Shown here piece after piece: positions 32,385 to 44,700 of a stretch of DNA of 64,000 nucleotides. A program made the translations under genes and the position numbers. This DNA comes from Bettongia penicillata ogilbyi (Eukaryota; Chordata; Mammalia; Diprotodontia; Potoroidae), in contig JAJHZJ010000220.1 of NCBI GenBank assembly GCA_023548195.1, forward strand, positions 1,743,279 through 1,807,278. The letters run 5' to 3'. Position 1 is the first letter of the stretch, and each line of letters opens with the position of its first letter. Below the pieces are notes generated by a model, which was not told where the DNA came from, searched no databases, and was given only the letters and a program-made list of their open reading frames with translations.

Positions 32385-32645
32385 AGACCACAACAGGAAC
32401 TGAGTCAGCTAAGTGCATTAATGTTTGGAAAGTTCTTTACAAAGATTTATTTAATTTTATCTTTACAACAAGCATAGCAAGTAGTTGCTGTTATTATGCC
32501 TATTTGCAGATGGGGAAACAGAGGCTAAATGATTTAATCGGGGTCACATAGCTTTTAAGAGTCTGAGGCCAGATTTAAGCTGATAAAGATGAGTCTTCCT
32601 CACTCCAGGGCCAAGTCTCTATTCATTGCACCACCCAGCCACCTT
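32385..32645 (+). repeat. MIR/CORE-type SINE
   Basis: 'tttgcagatggggaaacaga', 'ggctaaatgatttaatcggg', 'gtcacatagcttttaagagt', 'ctgaggccagatttaag', 'gtctctattcattgcaccac' in canonical order. Confidence 0.75.
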
Positions 32646-32984
32646 GCTTCACAAATTCTGTCAATAGAAAATAATACAATAGAAAGTAAATAAGTGATGG
32701 CCTTCAGGGAAATTAAGGAATGTTCCCAAAAAGCAACTGGTAAGAAGTGCTTCTGAAATGTTGGTTCAAACTGATTTAAAGAAAGAAGCAAACCTTTTTT
32801 TTCAATAAATATGTTTTTTTTTTTATTATGAAACGGGAAGGCATTGAGAACAAACTGTAGACATATATAGAAGAGTATTCACTAGCATTTGCCCCCATGA
32901 TGAATGGACCTGTGGAAAAGGAAATTAAAGCATCCAGCGAAATTGGTTAAGAATGGTCATGGATGTGTCATGTTTTACATCTTC

Positions 32985-33235
32985 TCACAATGGCACTTGC
33001 ATCCATTGAGTACTTTGTAATTTTCAAAGCACTTTCCCATATACCATTTCATTTGATCCTCCTTGTAACCCAGCAAGTTAGATAGAGTTAGTATTATCTT
33101 GTTTTCTAAGTGAGGAAAATGAGGATCACAGAGGTTAAATGAATTACCCAGTTGTCATATGCTAGGAAGTATCCAAGCTGAGACCCTGATCTTTCAATTT
33201 CTAGTTGAGTGCTCTTTCCACTTCACTGTATCATT
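32985..33235 (+). repeat. MIR/CORE-type SINE
   Basis: 'caaagcactttcccatatac', 'catttcatttgatcctcctt', 'gaggatcacagaggttaaat', 'gaattacccagttgtcatat' and 'gagtgctctttccacttcac' mark it clearly. Confidence 0.75.
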
Positions 33236-33764
33236 CTCATTCTTTACATATCAAAATTGACAAAAGTATACGGTGTAAAGATAAAAAAGGCACGATGATA
33301 TGCAGGCTTAGCTCAGATAACTCATGTACACAGAAATGCTCTGTCAGTAAGAGAAGATGCATTAAGCATAGGGCTACACAAAAGGATTTTGTGCTAATGG
33401 GGTCCTGGAAAGAACTATGGACAGCAACAAAAATAAGTAAGAGCAAAGGACCTGCAACCCAAATGGTCCCATAAAATCCCAGGATTATTGTGTCCTTGTG
33501 TTGATATTTAACCTATAGAAAGAGAATGCCAAAAAAGTCAGAGACACCAAAATGAAGGATAGATACAAAATGAGAGATCAAAGAGAAATGTGGCAGTATA
33601 AAAGTAGATTATGGACAAATAAGAATGTTTGGTGTGAAATTTGAAGTGGAAAAGGATATTTCTCCCACCCTCAATAAGGAAATGATAATTCAGGACGTAG
33701 AAAAGCAATTTTGGATGCTAAGTGTCTTGTAGATGGATTATGCTCCTCACAGAGTATTCAAGTT

Positions 33765-33960
33765 CACTAATTGCTCCCTCTAACAACACTAAATGTTGGG
33801 CTAGCATCCTCCATCATTTATTACTTCTTCTCCACCACCTTGGTTCAAGCCCCCATCAGCTCCCATGTGATTATTGCAACAACCTCCGAATCTTTCCCTC
33901 AAGTCTCTCTTTCCACTGTGACCCTACATATTTCTCCCAAAGTAATTTTTGTTTGTTTGT
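33765..33960 (+). repeat. L2-type LINE piece, close paralogue of 36045-36235
   Basis: 'aacactaaatgttgggctag', 'catcctccatcatttattac', 'accttggttcaagcccccat' is L2 internal text. It matches 36050-36230 at about 89% by eye, higher than expected for two independent copies of an ancient LINE. Two small frames at 33722-33985 are not genes. Confidence 0.65.
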
Positions 33961-35220
33961 TTCTATTGTTTTGATGGAACAATAGGAAAATTTTAATTGT
34001 CAGTAAATGAATCTGCCAATAGAGGTGAAAGGATTAGTGGGCTTTGATGTTTTACCATTTCTTTAGTTTCAAATGTTATAACACGGGAGGTAGTTATTGT
34101 TGGAGGAAGACAGAAAATAGCAGGGAAAAGCTATAATTTCAGCCTGATCAGGTTGAGAGACTGGTGGGAAAGGAGTGTTCAGGTTAAAAAGAGAAAAGTA
34201 ATTTTAAAAATATAAATGAAATTCCCACGAAAGGGACTTGAAGAGAAATATGACCAAATGTTTCAAAAGACTGAAGACATAAAAAGGACAAAAAAACAGA
34301 ATTATCACATGGCAAAACACCAAGGATATTTAAAATTATAACTGATGGACTTGCGACTATGTGGGCATCAAAAAAACACCTTTAAATGAATCTGCCTTCC
34401 AAATCTTTTGTTGTATCTTCAAGTATACTTGCATTTTTAAAAAATGAATAAAACTGAAGGAGTTTTCTTTCCTTTTTCTTTCTTTAAGTGCTACCTTTCA
34501 TATTCAAAAGTAATATAGTTGACAGGCCATCAATAAAGCAGTCCTTTCAGTTGCCTTTCTAGTGTTATTATTATCTACCCTACATACTTGTGAGCTGGCT
34601 AAGTAGTTACACTTGCTGTTTATGGCCATGTAACAGCACCAAGGATTTTCCTCAAGGTTAAGATGGGTGCTAAACTTCTTACTTCCTTAAAAGTAAGTTT
34701 CAACCAATTAAGCTAAGCCTCTACATAATAATCATGGTGTGTTTGTTTTTAATTTTGCTGTATATTCGTTTATTTTTACACATATTTATAATCCCCCTTT
34801 CCCACTGTTTTACTGCATGAATTATTGAGAATAGATTGCATAAAATATTTTCCACTCTGATCAAACATATCATGTGCCTTAGGTGTTACTTGCCTTTCCT
34901 TCCTTTTTTTTCTTCCTCTCATAACCCTGCACCCCCACACCCTGAACTAAGTTTGCTTAGTAACTTTTCAGATCAAGGTCAGTTCATAGTTCAAGTGCTT
35001 TAGTGTGAGTGATAACTGATACCACTCCTGCAATTTTTCTGTGTAAGTTGCCCTCAAAATTATTATCTCATTTTACTGATTTGTGACCCTGCTTGGAGGA
35101 ATATATTTCTAGCTCCTTGGCTATTCAAAGTGAGACCTGTCCTGAGACCTAGAGCCGGTCACACAGCTAGGAACTGACAAATTGTGCTACTGTCTCAACC
35201 GAAAAAGAGAATTAGAATCT
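33961..35220. other. No recognised repeat; possibly unique sequence
   Basis: AT-rich, without LINE or SINE blocks except a trailing 'cacacagctaggaactgac' near 35160. The segment 34480-34760 has even composition and might be unique or conserved sequence. No coding frame. Confidence 0.35.
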
Positions 35221-35224
35221 ATCA

Positions 35225-35405
35225 TAAACTTTATACTTTGAGTCACAGGACTTGGGTTGGAATCCTGATTTTTCTAATTACTACTTGTATGACCTGAAGG
35301 GAGTCCTTTGACTTCTCTGGTTTCAGTTTTCTTACCTTTAAAATGAGAAAATTAGACTTGTTGAACTCTAAGGCCTTATCCAGCCCCATATCTATGATCT
35401 TATAA
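35225..35405 (+). repeat. SINE (tRNA/CORE type)
   Basis: 'cacaggacttgggttggaat', 'ttgtatgacctgaagggagt', 'ttaaaatgagaaaattagac', 'aaggccttatccagccccat', 'atctatgatctta' follow the SINE order to its end. Confidence 0.7.
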
Positions 35406-35849
35406 AATACTATAATGGAATGAGTTTGAGAACAATGAAAAATTCTTTCAAGAAATGGACATATTCGGTTTTATTAGGAGTAATAATGCTTGAATTGAAT
35501 TAATTATGTACTTCTATCTAGTGTCCCTAAGTGTAGCATATAATGCTTCATCACCCTGGTGCTTTCACACCATATATACCATGCAGTATCTGTACAAGAG
35601 AGGCTAGGGCTGAGCTCAGGAGCATCCCAAGGAGTGGGTCATTGTCTGCCCTACTCACTAGCCCTTCACTGTTGGCCATTCACCCCTCTGGAGGAGAAGA
35701 CCAAGGCCAACTTCAGCTCCCTCTGTAACATACCTTGGAGACTGTGAATTTTAGTATCCTCCTGCCATTCACTATTATGCCTAAGGTATAATTGTTTGTC
35801 CCATAGCATTGTGCTAGTCAGTCACTAATCATTTTGGGAAAAAAATTTA
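35406..35849. other. No recognised feature
   Basis: Contains two overlapping 61-62 codon frames at 35543-35747 in a slightly GC-richer stretch. No domain or repeat recognised. Confidence 0.4.
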
Positions 35850-36790
35850 AAAAGAAACCCTATCCCCAGCCCTCTTCTATATCTCATCCCTTACATCCTC
35901 AACCCTATGTCTTATTCTAACCTTGACTGTTATATCCACTATGCCCTCTGTGAGTCTCATGCCCATAGCATCCCCTTACTATTCCCATAGTAAACAAGAT
36001 CATTTCATTCTATACCACTTTCCCTCACACTCCTTCAAACTATTAACAATTCCCCCTCTGACAATACTAAATGCCAGGTTAGCATCCTCCATCATTTATT
36101 GCTTCTTCTCCACCACCTTGGTTCAGGCCCCCATCAGCTCCCATGTGATTATTACAGCAACCTCCAAATCTCTCCCTCAAGTGTCTGTGTTCACTGAGAC
36201 CCTACATATTGCTCCCAAAGTAATTTCCTTAAAGGACAGATTTGAGTCCTCTATTTATTCAAATCCAAATGATTTTTTTTTCTAGAAAAATATATAACCT
36301 TTAAAAGCACAAACATGGCCCCAACTTATTTTTCCTGCTTTATTAGATATTTCTCCCTACACCATACTTTGCAATCAATCTAAATTGTCCTTCTCTCTGT
36401 TTCTCACACATGACACTCCATCTGCCATCTCTGTGCCTTAGCATTGACTGTCTCACATGTCTTGAATGAATAGTATTCTCCTTTCTACCTCATAGAATCC
36501 TTCACTTCCTTTATGATACATCTCAAGTGTCATCTGCATTTATCTATTCCCCAAATCCCTCAAGTGCTATTGTCTTCCTTCCCAAAGTACTTTTGCTTTT
36601 AATTACTCAACATCAATGTTTATGGATTCACTTAATATTTGTGTTGTATATATTTGTATATGTCTCCCTTATTAAAATGAAGGGTTCTTGGGAGTACAGG
36701 TTATTTCATTCATTGTTCATTTATCCCTATCAACTAGGCTGGTTCCCTGACAGACAATAAAGATGTAACAATTGCTTGCTTGACTGATTT
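35850..36790 (+). repeat. L2 LINE relic (3' part)
   Basis: Colinear L2 text: 'cagctcccatgtgattatta', 'cacatgacactccatctgcc', 'tctctgtgccttagcattga', 'cttcctttatgatacatctc', 'aagtgtcatctgcatttatc', 'ggttccctgacagacaataa'. The frames 35923-36285 and 36527-36760 lie in it and are not genes. Confidence 0.75.
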
Positions 36791-37370
36791 TTTTTTTCCA
36801 GTAAAAAAAAAGCCATATACTCAAAGTACTGGGGAGTTAAGAAACTTAAAGAAGAAGAAAAAAAACTACTGTGAGGAAAGTGTTAGTATCTATCAAATAA
36901 TAAAATAAACGACTGACAAGCTACAGGGAAGGGCGTACTAAACCTAATGACCCGATTGACATGGTATCAAAACTTTCCTCAGCAATTTCCAAGAGTATTA
37001 GATTGAAGAAGCCATATGATAGGGGGATGCTTAAAGTTATAACAATACATTATAAAGATCAAATATGATAATCTTGGTGGAATGAAGTCACATAATTCAA
37101 AATTATATGACTAGATAGATATAAGACATTACAATGGGATATAGTATAATATAACATAAGAAAAATGAATGGTTTGAGAGATTGAGGAGCTATCCATTAA
37201 TTTTCCAGTTGAGTAAATTATTTGTCTTTGTGTACTTGTAGAGTAGTAGCATTTCTCCTAAAAAGAAATAAAATATGTTCATTTATCCTGTGCTTATATC
37301 ATATAGTTATAAGAATTGTAAGAGAAGGAATGACTAGTCCCATCAGATTAATAGATTAATAAATTAAGTG
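36791..37370. other. No recognised feature
   Basis: A-rich, without motifs that I can name. Confidence 0.4.
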
Positions 37371-37800
37371 CTTTACTTTGTTAGGAACTGTGCTAAGTAC
37401 TAGGTGTATGTATGTGTGTGTTTGGGCATGCATATATACATATATATGCATATACATATGCATATATGTGTGCACACATACACATATAATATACATGTAC
37501 ACATAGTCATTTACATTCAGTACTTAACAGAGACTGGCATACATGGGCATATATGTGTGTGTATATGTGTGTGTGTGTATTTATATATACTTATATTGTG
37601 TGTATATACTGGCTGTGGGTGATTCTAATTATTTGCATAAACACACGTGCATGAGTACACATATACACACACATATATATATATTACATACATATACATA
37701 TAAGTGTATATATATTTTAAATGAGGCCATCACTGCCTTCAAGGAGACTATATGCTAAGAGGGAAACATAGATGAGAGCATTGGCAACAAGGAAGGGATG
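37371..37800 (+). repeat. Interspersed relic split by a TG/TA/CA microsatellite
   Basis: 'ctttactttgttaggaactg', 'tgctaagtactagg' before and 'aatgaggccatcactgcctt', 'caaggagactatatgctaag' after the microsatellite are the two halves of one 'tgctaagtgctgggg...caaggagcttacaatcta' repeat. The microsatellite (about 37405-37715) expanded inside it. Frames over this region are repeat artefacts. Confidence 0.6.
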
Positions 37801-38061
37801 TGTTGTTCTGGGGAAAGTGAGACAGAGGATTCCACAGGCTGCAGACAGATGAATAATTGTCATGAATAGATAGTTAACATATGAAGCTGAAATACAGTCT
37901 TACGTCTAAAGATAATTGGTTTAAGCACATCAACAATCAACTAAGTTGAACCCAAAGGCAAGAACTACAAAGATGATATTCTGGAAGACTGGGTATGAAG
38001 GTATAAGTCTCAGATCCTGGAATTTCCATTGTATTTCTGGATAGATCTAATTGTTACTTAA

Positions 38062-38082
38062 CTTTTTTTTTTTTTTTTTTAA
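38062..38082 (+). repeat. T19 homopolymer run
   Basis: A run of about 19 T at the edge of the antisense CR1 piece that follows. Confidence 0.85.
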
Positions 38083-38084
38083 TG

Positions 38085-38500
38085 AGATAAAACCTACCTC
38101 TCTGGAATTTCCATCTATTCCTTCTAGTTCTTCACTTTGGGGTAAAGGATATCAAAACATACTTCTTTTCAACAGAAAAGTCCTTAAAGTATTTGAAGAA
38201 ACAATTGTTTCCCTTAAATTCCCTCTTCTCAAGAACAATATTTTCAGACTGTTCAAGAGACCAGTGTGAAGGGCTTCTAATCATGGCACCATTCTCGATA
38301 ACTTCCGGTCATGATCCTCTTCATCAATGTCTTTTCTTTACTGTAATGTCTAGGAAAAAAGCAGTATTCCAATTGTGTTCTGAGAAAGACTATAGTAAGA
38401 TTCTCTATAGCTTCTCGTTCTGGAGACTATGCCTCTTAGCTCAAGACCACATTAAAGAAAACAAGATAAAATTACTTTTCAGACATATGGATATAGGAAA
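38085..38500 (-). repeat. CR1/L3-type LINE piece, antisense
   Basis: Plus-strand text 'taaagtatttgaagaaacaa', 'ttccctcttctcaagaacaa', 'cagactgttcaagagaccag', 'cggtcatgatcctcttcatc', 'gtattccaattgtgttctga', 'gactatgcctcttagctcaa' follows the antisense CR1 order, overlapping the part seen at 15100-15700. Confidence 0.6.
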
Positions 38501-38574
38501 AGTTCATGAAAAAACAAGCTTAATTAATGATTAATAATGATTAAAATTTAATCTGATAAAATAATAATGAACCA

Positions 38575-38714
38575 TGATAATAATAGCTGGCATTTGCACA
38601 GCACATTGAGGCTTTCAAAGAGTTTTACAAATATCTCATTTTCTCCTCACAATAGCCCTGGGAATTAGATGCTAATATTATCCTTATTTTGTTAGATGAG
38701 GAACCAGATGATAA
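38575..38714 (+). repeat. MIR/CORE-type SINE, 5' piece, split by an LTR
   Basis: 'ataatagctggcatttgcac', 'gaggctttcaaagagtttta', 'ctcctcacaatagccctggg', 'ttgttagatgaggaacca' is a MIR-type SINE up to the 'gatgaggaa' block, where it stops. The missing 3' half resumes at 46222, 7.5 kb away. Confidence 0.75.
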
Positions 38715-39142
38715 TGTGGTTTTAGGGGTACAAGAGATCCAAAATACTGAGGTTCAGGATGGAGTTGTGTGGGAAGAATTTGTGTACTCAAGCAGTCTTA
38801 TAGTCAAGAGGCAAAAAGTTTATTATACAACTAATAAAGGCAGACAGAGCTCTTTAAGGAACTCTCAGCTTAACAGGAATGATACAAAAGCTTATATGGA
38901 AAAAGTCAGTGCATTGTGCACCAACTATGCTAATTAAGTGGTGAACACATAATTTCTGTACCTTGGGCAGGGGTCTCATTCTTTACTGGCATGGCCTGGG
39001 ATCAGGGGATTTCTAAGAGTATGTCTACATCTGTAACAGAATAGTCTTAAGGAGTTGACATCTATTGTTTGGCCTCCGGATTGTATATGGTAACTGGGAA
39101 TCAGTGTATGATAATTCTGCTGGTGCAAGATAGTCCTGTTCA
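38715..39142 (-). repeat. Solo LTR, part 1 (U5 side), split by L1
   Basis: Begins 'tgtggttttaggggtacaag'. Read on the minus strand it ends a gamma-like LTR: a 'ccatataagctttt' TATA-like site at about 38890-38903, AATAAA in 'gtataataaactttt' at about 38820-38830, then U5-like text ending 'taaaaccaca'. Part 2 is at 46060-46221. Together about 590 bp with TG...CA ends, and no internal viral sequence. Host duplications of 4-6 bp could not be fixed. Confidence 0.6.
39132..39142 (+). repeat. L1 target-site duplication, left copy
   Basis: AGTCCTGTTCA, repeated exactly at 46049-46059 after the L1 tail. Confidence 0.85.
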
Positions 39143-40109
39143 AGGCAGAACCAAGATGGTGGAGTGAGAGTAAGGACTCACCTAAGCTCTCAGAAAAACT
39201 CCTTCATGTACCTCTGAAAGGAGATCTGACCAAATTTTGGAAGTGTGGAATACAGTGGGAGACAGAGTGTGACAGATTTGGAGCTCAGGTTGGACTGGAA
39301 GGTCCACGGGAAGGATCTGTTCCACAGGGGTGAGCCCACAGTGCACAGTGCAGCACAGCCAGCGCACAGAGTGGAAGGGATGGAGAAACCTGAGAGCGGC
39401 GGGCAGAACCAGCAGAGCAGCACCAAGGGTGGGAGACAAGCTGAACCAAGTCAGCAAGAGCTGCTGAGCTCCAGATATTAGTGCAGCAGCTTCTGAGACC
39501 TTCAGCCCGAAGATTAAACTTTGGTAAGTCACCTACTTGAACTTCCAGGAGCCAGGATGAAGGAATGATCAGTAAATGCTCTCTCCTCCCCCTTGACGAC
39601 TGTGAAAGAACCATAAAATATATCCCCAGAAAAATTCCGGATCAGTGAGAACAGCAAAGGGGGCAATAATAGTCTCACAACACCTGAGGCTAGGAAAATA
39701 GCTAAGGGGGATTCCTCCTACTGTAGCGGAGGCAAACTGGAAGCACAGAGGACCCAGGGTGGAAAAAACTCGCACTAGGACCCAGGCAAGCCACAGCACG
39801 AGGAGAGGAGCCCCAGGAGGGGTGGGAACACGCATTAGGATCTAGGCATGCCTCAGTTGTCCAGGGGAATCAGAAAGACAATAGGGCAGCTGAGATCACA
39901 AGCCCCTGAGCTTGCCTTTGCCTCAGTTCAGCTGAGGAGATCTCCTGTGACAAGACCATTCCTTCCACACACATAACAAGCTAACACCAAGGCGGATCAG
40001 GGAAACACAAAACAAAAACCTGCATTTAGCTTCTTCACATATCAGCTCAGCAAAAAGTTCTGTAGCTTCTGACTGAAAGAACCAGAAGTCACAAAACTCA
40101 ATCAACATC

Positions 40110-41216
40110 ATGAACAAGAAAAAGCAGAGGGGAGAAAGAACCATAGAATCTTTCTATGGGCATAAGGACCAAAACAAAAACGCCAAAGAGGTCAGAGCTG
40201 AGACTGTACTTCCATCTGAAACGTCAGAAGGGACTATGAACTGTTCGCAAACACAAACAGCTCTCCTGGAACAGCTGAAGAAGGAAATAGAAGATAAACT
40301 GGCCAATGATTTTAAAATTTTGATAAAGAAATTCATTGATGAGAACATCTCTTTGAAAAGGAAAATTGAATAAATAGAAAAGGAAAATAACTCCCTAAAA
40401 GGTCAAATGGAAAAGGAAACCCAAAACTTAACTGGGAAAATTGATTGAATGGAAAAGGAAGCACAAAAATTAACTGGAGAAAATAGCTCCTTAAAAAGAA
40501 AAATTGGGCAGAAGGAAAAGGAGGTACAAAAGTAAGTGGAAGAAAAGAATTTGACAAAGTTTAGAACTGGGCAAGTAGAAACTAAAGACTCAATGAGACA
40601 GCAAGAATCAGTCAAACAAAATTTAAAGAATGAAAAGATAGAAGAAAATGTAAAATATCTAATTGGAAAAACAACTGACCTGGAAAATAGATCCATAAAA
40701 GAAAACCTAAGAATTATTGACCTGCCAGAAACCTATGATGGAGAAAAGAGCCTGGACAATATCTTCAAGGAAATCATCAAGGAAAACTTCCCAGAAGTAC
40801 TAGATTCAGAGGGCAAAATAGTCATCAAAAGAATCCACCATTCCCCTCCCAAAAGGGATCCCAAACTCAAAACCCCAAGAAATATAGTTGCCAAATTCCA
40901 GAGCTATCAAGTGAAGGAGAAAATATTACAAGCAGCCAGAAAGAAACAATTTAAATATCAAGAAGATGCAGTCAGGATTGCACAGGACCTTGCAGCTTCT
41001 ACATTAAAAGATCAAAAGTATTGGAACCAAATATTCCATAAGGCAAAGGAGTTGGGATTACAACAAAGGATCAACTACCCAGCAAAGTTCAGCATAACAT
41101 TTCAGGCAAGGAGAAAGTCATTCAACAAAGTGAGGGATTTCCAGAGCTTCCTGACCAAAACGCCAGAATTTAATAGAAAATTCGATCTTCAAATGCAGGT
41201 CTCAAGAGAATCATAG
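40110..41216 (+). pseudogene. L1 ORF1 with three in-frame stops
   Basis: One frame runs through the whole ORF1 and is broken only by stop codons at about 40371, 40446 and 40533, with no net frameshift. N-terminus 'MNKKKQRGERTIESFYGHK', then a heptad-rich coiled coil with the same 21-residue unit as the HAL1 protein ('KEAQKLTGENSSLKRKIGQ'). The intact 226-codon C-terminal half (40536-41216) has the RRM ('RSIKENLRIIDLPE') and C-terminal domain ('RINYPAKFSITF'), ending 'DLQMQVSRES'. All three stops fall in the coiled coil. The family role is RNA binding and trimerisation in L1 particles. Confidence 0.88.
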
Positions 41217-41789
41217 AAAGGTAAACAGGGGGGAACAACTTGTCACTCAATTAGGGCAAACTGCTTACCTCCCTATAAGGGAAGATGATACCTGTTAATC
41301 TTGAGAATTGTGCAGCTATTATGAAATATAAAAGGGATATGCATAGGGGGAATGGGTATAAAGTACATGATATCATGATAAAAAAATATGATTTAAGTAT
41401 GAGAAGGGATTGTAATAGGAGGTGTGAAAAGGAGGAAGCAGAAAATGGCAAATTACATCACAAGAAGAAGTACAAAATCATAGTAGAGGGAAAGAGGGGA
41501 GGGAGATGAACATTGTGTGAGAAGTACTCTCACCTGATTTGTTTAAAGGACAGAACAATAAACGTAAGTAGATAATCCTAACTGGTTCTATAGGCAGTAG
41601 GAGTGGAAGGGAGAAGAAAGGGGAGGAAGGCTAAAAGGGAGGGAAGAAGCAATAAAAGTAAAGGGGAGTAAAAGGGAGGGGGGCTAAAAGAAGGAGGGGA
41701 AGGCAGCAGGAGGAGGTGGTGAAAAGTGAATACTATTGAGGAGGGGAAGGAAGACAGGAGAGCTAAAAGCACAAATGGTGGTAAAGAAG
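41217..41789 (+). other. Purine-rich L1 inter-ORF spacer
   Basis: About 570 bp between ORF1 and ORF2, strongly A/G-rich on the plus strand ('gggagaagaaaggggaggaa', 'aaaagggagggggg'). Human L1 has a spacer of only some 60 bp, so this is a family trait or an expansion. Minus-strand frames here (41251-42022) are shadows of the purine bias. Confidence 0.7.
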
Positions 41790-44700
41790 ATGGAGGGAAA
41801 TACAGAGATTGTAATCATAACTGTGAATGTGAATGGAATGAATTCTCCCATAAAAGGGAGATGGATAGCAGAATGGATTAAAAGCCATGATCCAACAATA
41901 TGCTGCTTACAAGAAACACATTTGAAATGGGGGGATACACATAGGATAAAGGTAAAAGGATGGAGCAGAATATAATGTGCTTCAGCTGATTTGAGAAAGG
42001 CAGAAGTAGCAATCCTAATCACAGAGAAAGCAAAAAGCAGAAATAGATCTAATCAAAAGGGATAGGAATGGAAACTATATGCTGCTAAAAGGCACCATAG
42101 ACAATGAAGAAATATCATTACTGAATATGAATGCTCCAAGTGGTATAGCATCCAGATTCTTAGAGGAGATGTTGGGGGAGTTGAAGGAAGAAATTGACAG
42201 CAAAACTATAGTAGTGGTGGACCTCAACCTCCCTCTTTCTGAACTTGATAAATCTAACCTCAAAATAAACAAGAAAGAGGTTAAGGAGGTAAATAAAACT
42301 CTAGATAAGGTAGATATGATAGATCTTTGGAGAAAATTGAATGGAAATAGAAAGGAATATACCTTTTTCTCAGCGGTACATAGAACATTTACAAAAATTG
42401 ACCATGTACTAGGACATAAAATCTCACAATCCAGTGCAGAAAGGCAGAGATAATCAATGCATCCTTCTCAGATCATAATGCAACAAAAATTATATGTAAT
42501 AAAAGGCCATGGAAAGATAAAGCAAAAATCAATTGGAAACTAAATAATCTAATCCTAAAGAGGGAATGGGTTAAAGAAGAAATCATAGAAACAATCAACA
42601 ACTTCATTCAAGAGAATGACAATAATGAGACAACCTACCGAATCTTATGGGATACTGCAAAAGCAGTTTTTAGGGGAAGTTTTATATCTTTGAATGCCTA
42701 CATAAATAAAATAGAGAAAGAGAAGATCAATGAATTGGGTATGCATTTAAAAAGCTAGAAAAAGAACAAATTGAAAATGTCCAAGAAAATACCATATTAG
42801 AAATACTGAAAACCAAAGGAGAGATTTATAAAATTGAAATTAAAAAAAAAAAAACTATTGAACTAATAAATAAAACAAATAGTTGGTTCTATGAAAAAAA
42901 CTAATAAAATTGATAAACCTTTGGTCAATTTGATTAAAAGAAAGAAGAAAAACAAATTAATAATATTAAAAATGAAAGGAGTGAACTCACCTTCAATGAG
43001 GAGGAAATTAAAACAATAATTAGAAATTACTTTGCCCAACTTTATGCCCACAAATTCGATAATCTAAATGAGATAGATGAATATTTTAAAAAATACAAAT
43101 TGCCCAGATTAACAGAAGAGGAAATCGAATACTTAAACAACCCCTTCTCAGAAAAAGAAATTGAACAAGTCATCAATGAACTCCCTAGGACAAAATCTGC
43201 AGGACCAGATGGATTCACAAGTGAATTCTATCAAACCTTTAAAGAACAGTTATTCCCAGTACTATATAGACTATTTTTGAAAATTGGGGAAGAAGAAGTT
43301 CTCCCAAATTCTTTCTATGATACAAATATGGTTTTGATACCCAAACCAGGAAGAGATAAAACAGAGAAAGAAAATTATAGACCAATTTCTCTAATAACTA
43401 TAGATGCAAAAAATTTAAACAAGATTTTCGCAAAACAAACACAGCATCTTATCATGAAAATAGTATATTATGATCAGGTAAGATTCATACCAGGAATTCA
43501 GGGCTGGTTCAATATTAGAAAAACTCTTAGCATTATTGATCATATCAACAACAAAACAAACAAAAACCACATGATTATCTCAATAGATGCAGAAAAAACT
43601 TTTGGCAAAATACACCACCCATTCCTATTAAAAACACTGGAGAATGTAGGAATAAAGGGAACATAAAATAATAAGCAGTATCTACCTAAAACTTCCAGCA
43701 AGCATTATATGCAATGGGGATAAGCTAGATGCATTTCTAATAAGATCAGGGGTGAAGCAAGGATGGCCATTATCACCACTATTATTCAATATGTTACTAG
43801 AAATGTTAGCTGTAGCAATTAGACAAGATAAAGAAACTTAAGGAATAAAAACAGCCAAAGAAGAAACTAAGTTATCACTCTTTGCAGATGATATGATGAT
43901 ATACTTAGAGAATCCTAGAGATTAAAATAAAAAAAAAAACTACTTGAAATAATAAACAACTTTGGCAAAGTTGCAGGTTACAGAGTAAACCCACACAAAT
44001 CTTCTGCATTCCTATATATTAGCAAAAAGTCCAACAGCAGGAGATAGAAAGAGAAATCCCATTTAAAGCTAGGGTAGACACTAAAAAATACTTAGCAGTT
44101 TACCTTTCAAAACAAACCCAGGGATTATATGAACACAATTACAAAACACTTTTTGCACAAATAAAGTCAGATTTAAGTAAGTGGAAAAACATCAGTTGTT
44201 CATGGGTAGGCCAAGCTAATATAACAAAAATGACAATTCTACCTAAATTAATTTACTTATTTAGTTCCATACCAAGTAAACTATCAGATAATTATTTTCT
44301 AGAGCTGAATAAAATAATATCAAAATTCATTTGGAGAACAAAAGGTCCAGAATATCAAAGGGACTAATGAAAAGAAATGCCTGGGAAGGTAGCTTAGTAC
44401 TACCAGACCTCAAATTGTATTATAAAGCAGCAATTATCAAAACCACTTGGTATTGGCTAAGAAATAGAGGTGTAGACCTAATGGAATAGACTTGGCACTC
44501 AAGACACAGTAGGCAAGGAATATAGCAACCTCCTGTTTGATAAACCCAAAGACCCCAGCTTCTGGGATAAGAACTCACTCTTCGACAAAAATTGCTGGGA
44601 AAACTGGTTAACAGTGTGGCAGAAATTAGGTATAGACCCATGTCTGACACCGTACACAAGAATAAAGTCCAAATGGGTTCATGACTTAGGTATAAAGATT

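Noticed and set aside
38689..38937. 82-codon frame resembling an acidic protein
   Set aside because: It crosses the SINE/LTR junction and then the antisense LTR; no coding support.
39182..39835. Overlapping minus-strand frames of 78-116 codons
   Set aside because: They lie in the L1 5' UTR, which is GC-rich and stop-poor, and show no homology or motif.
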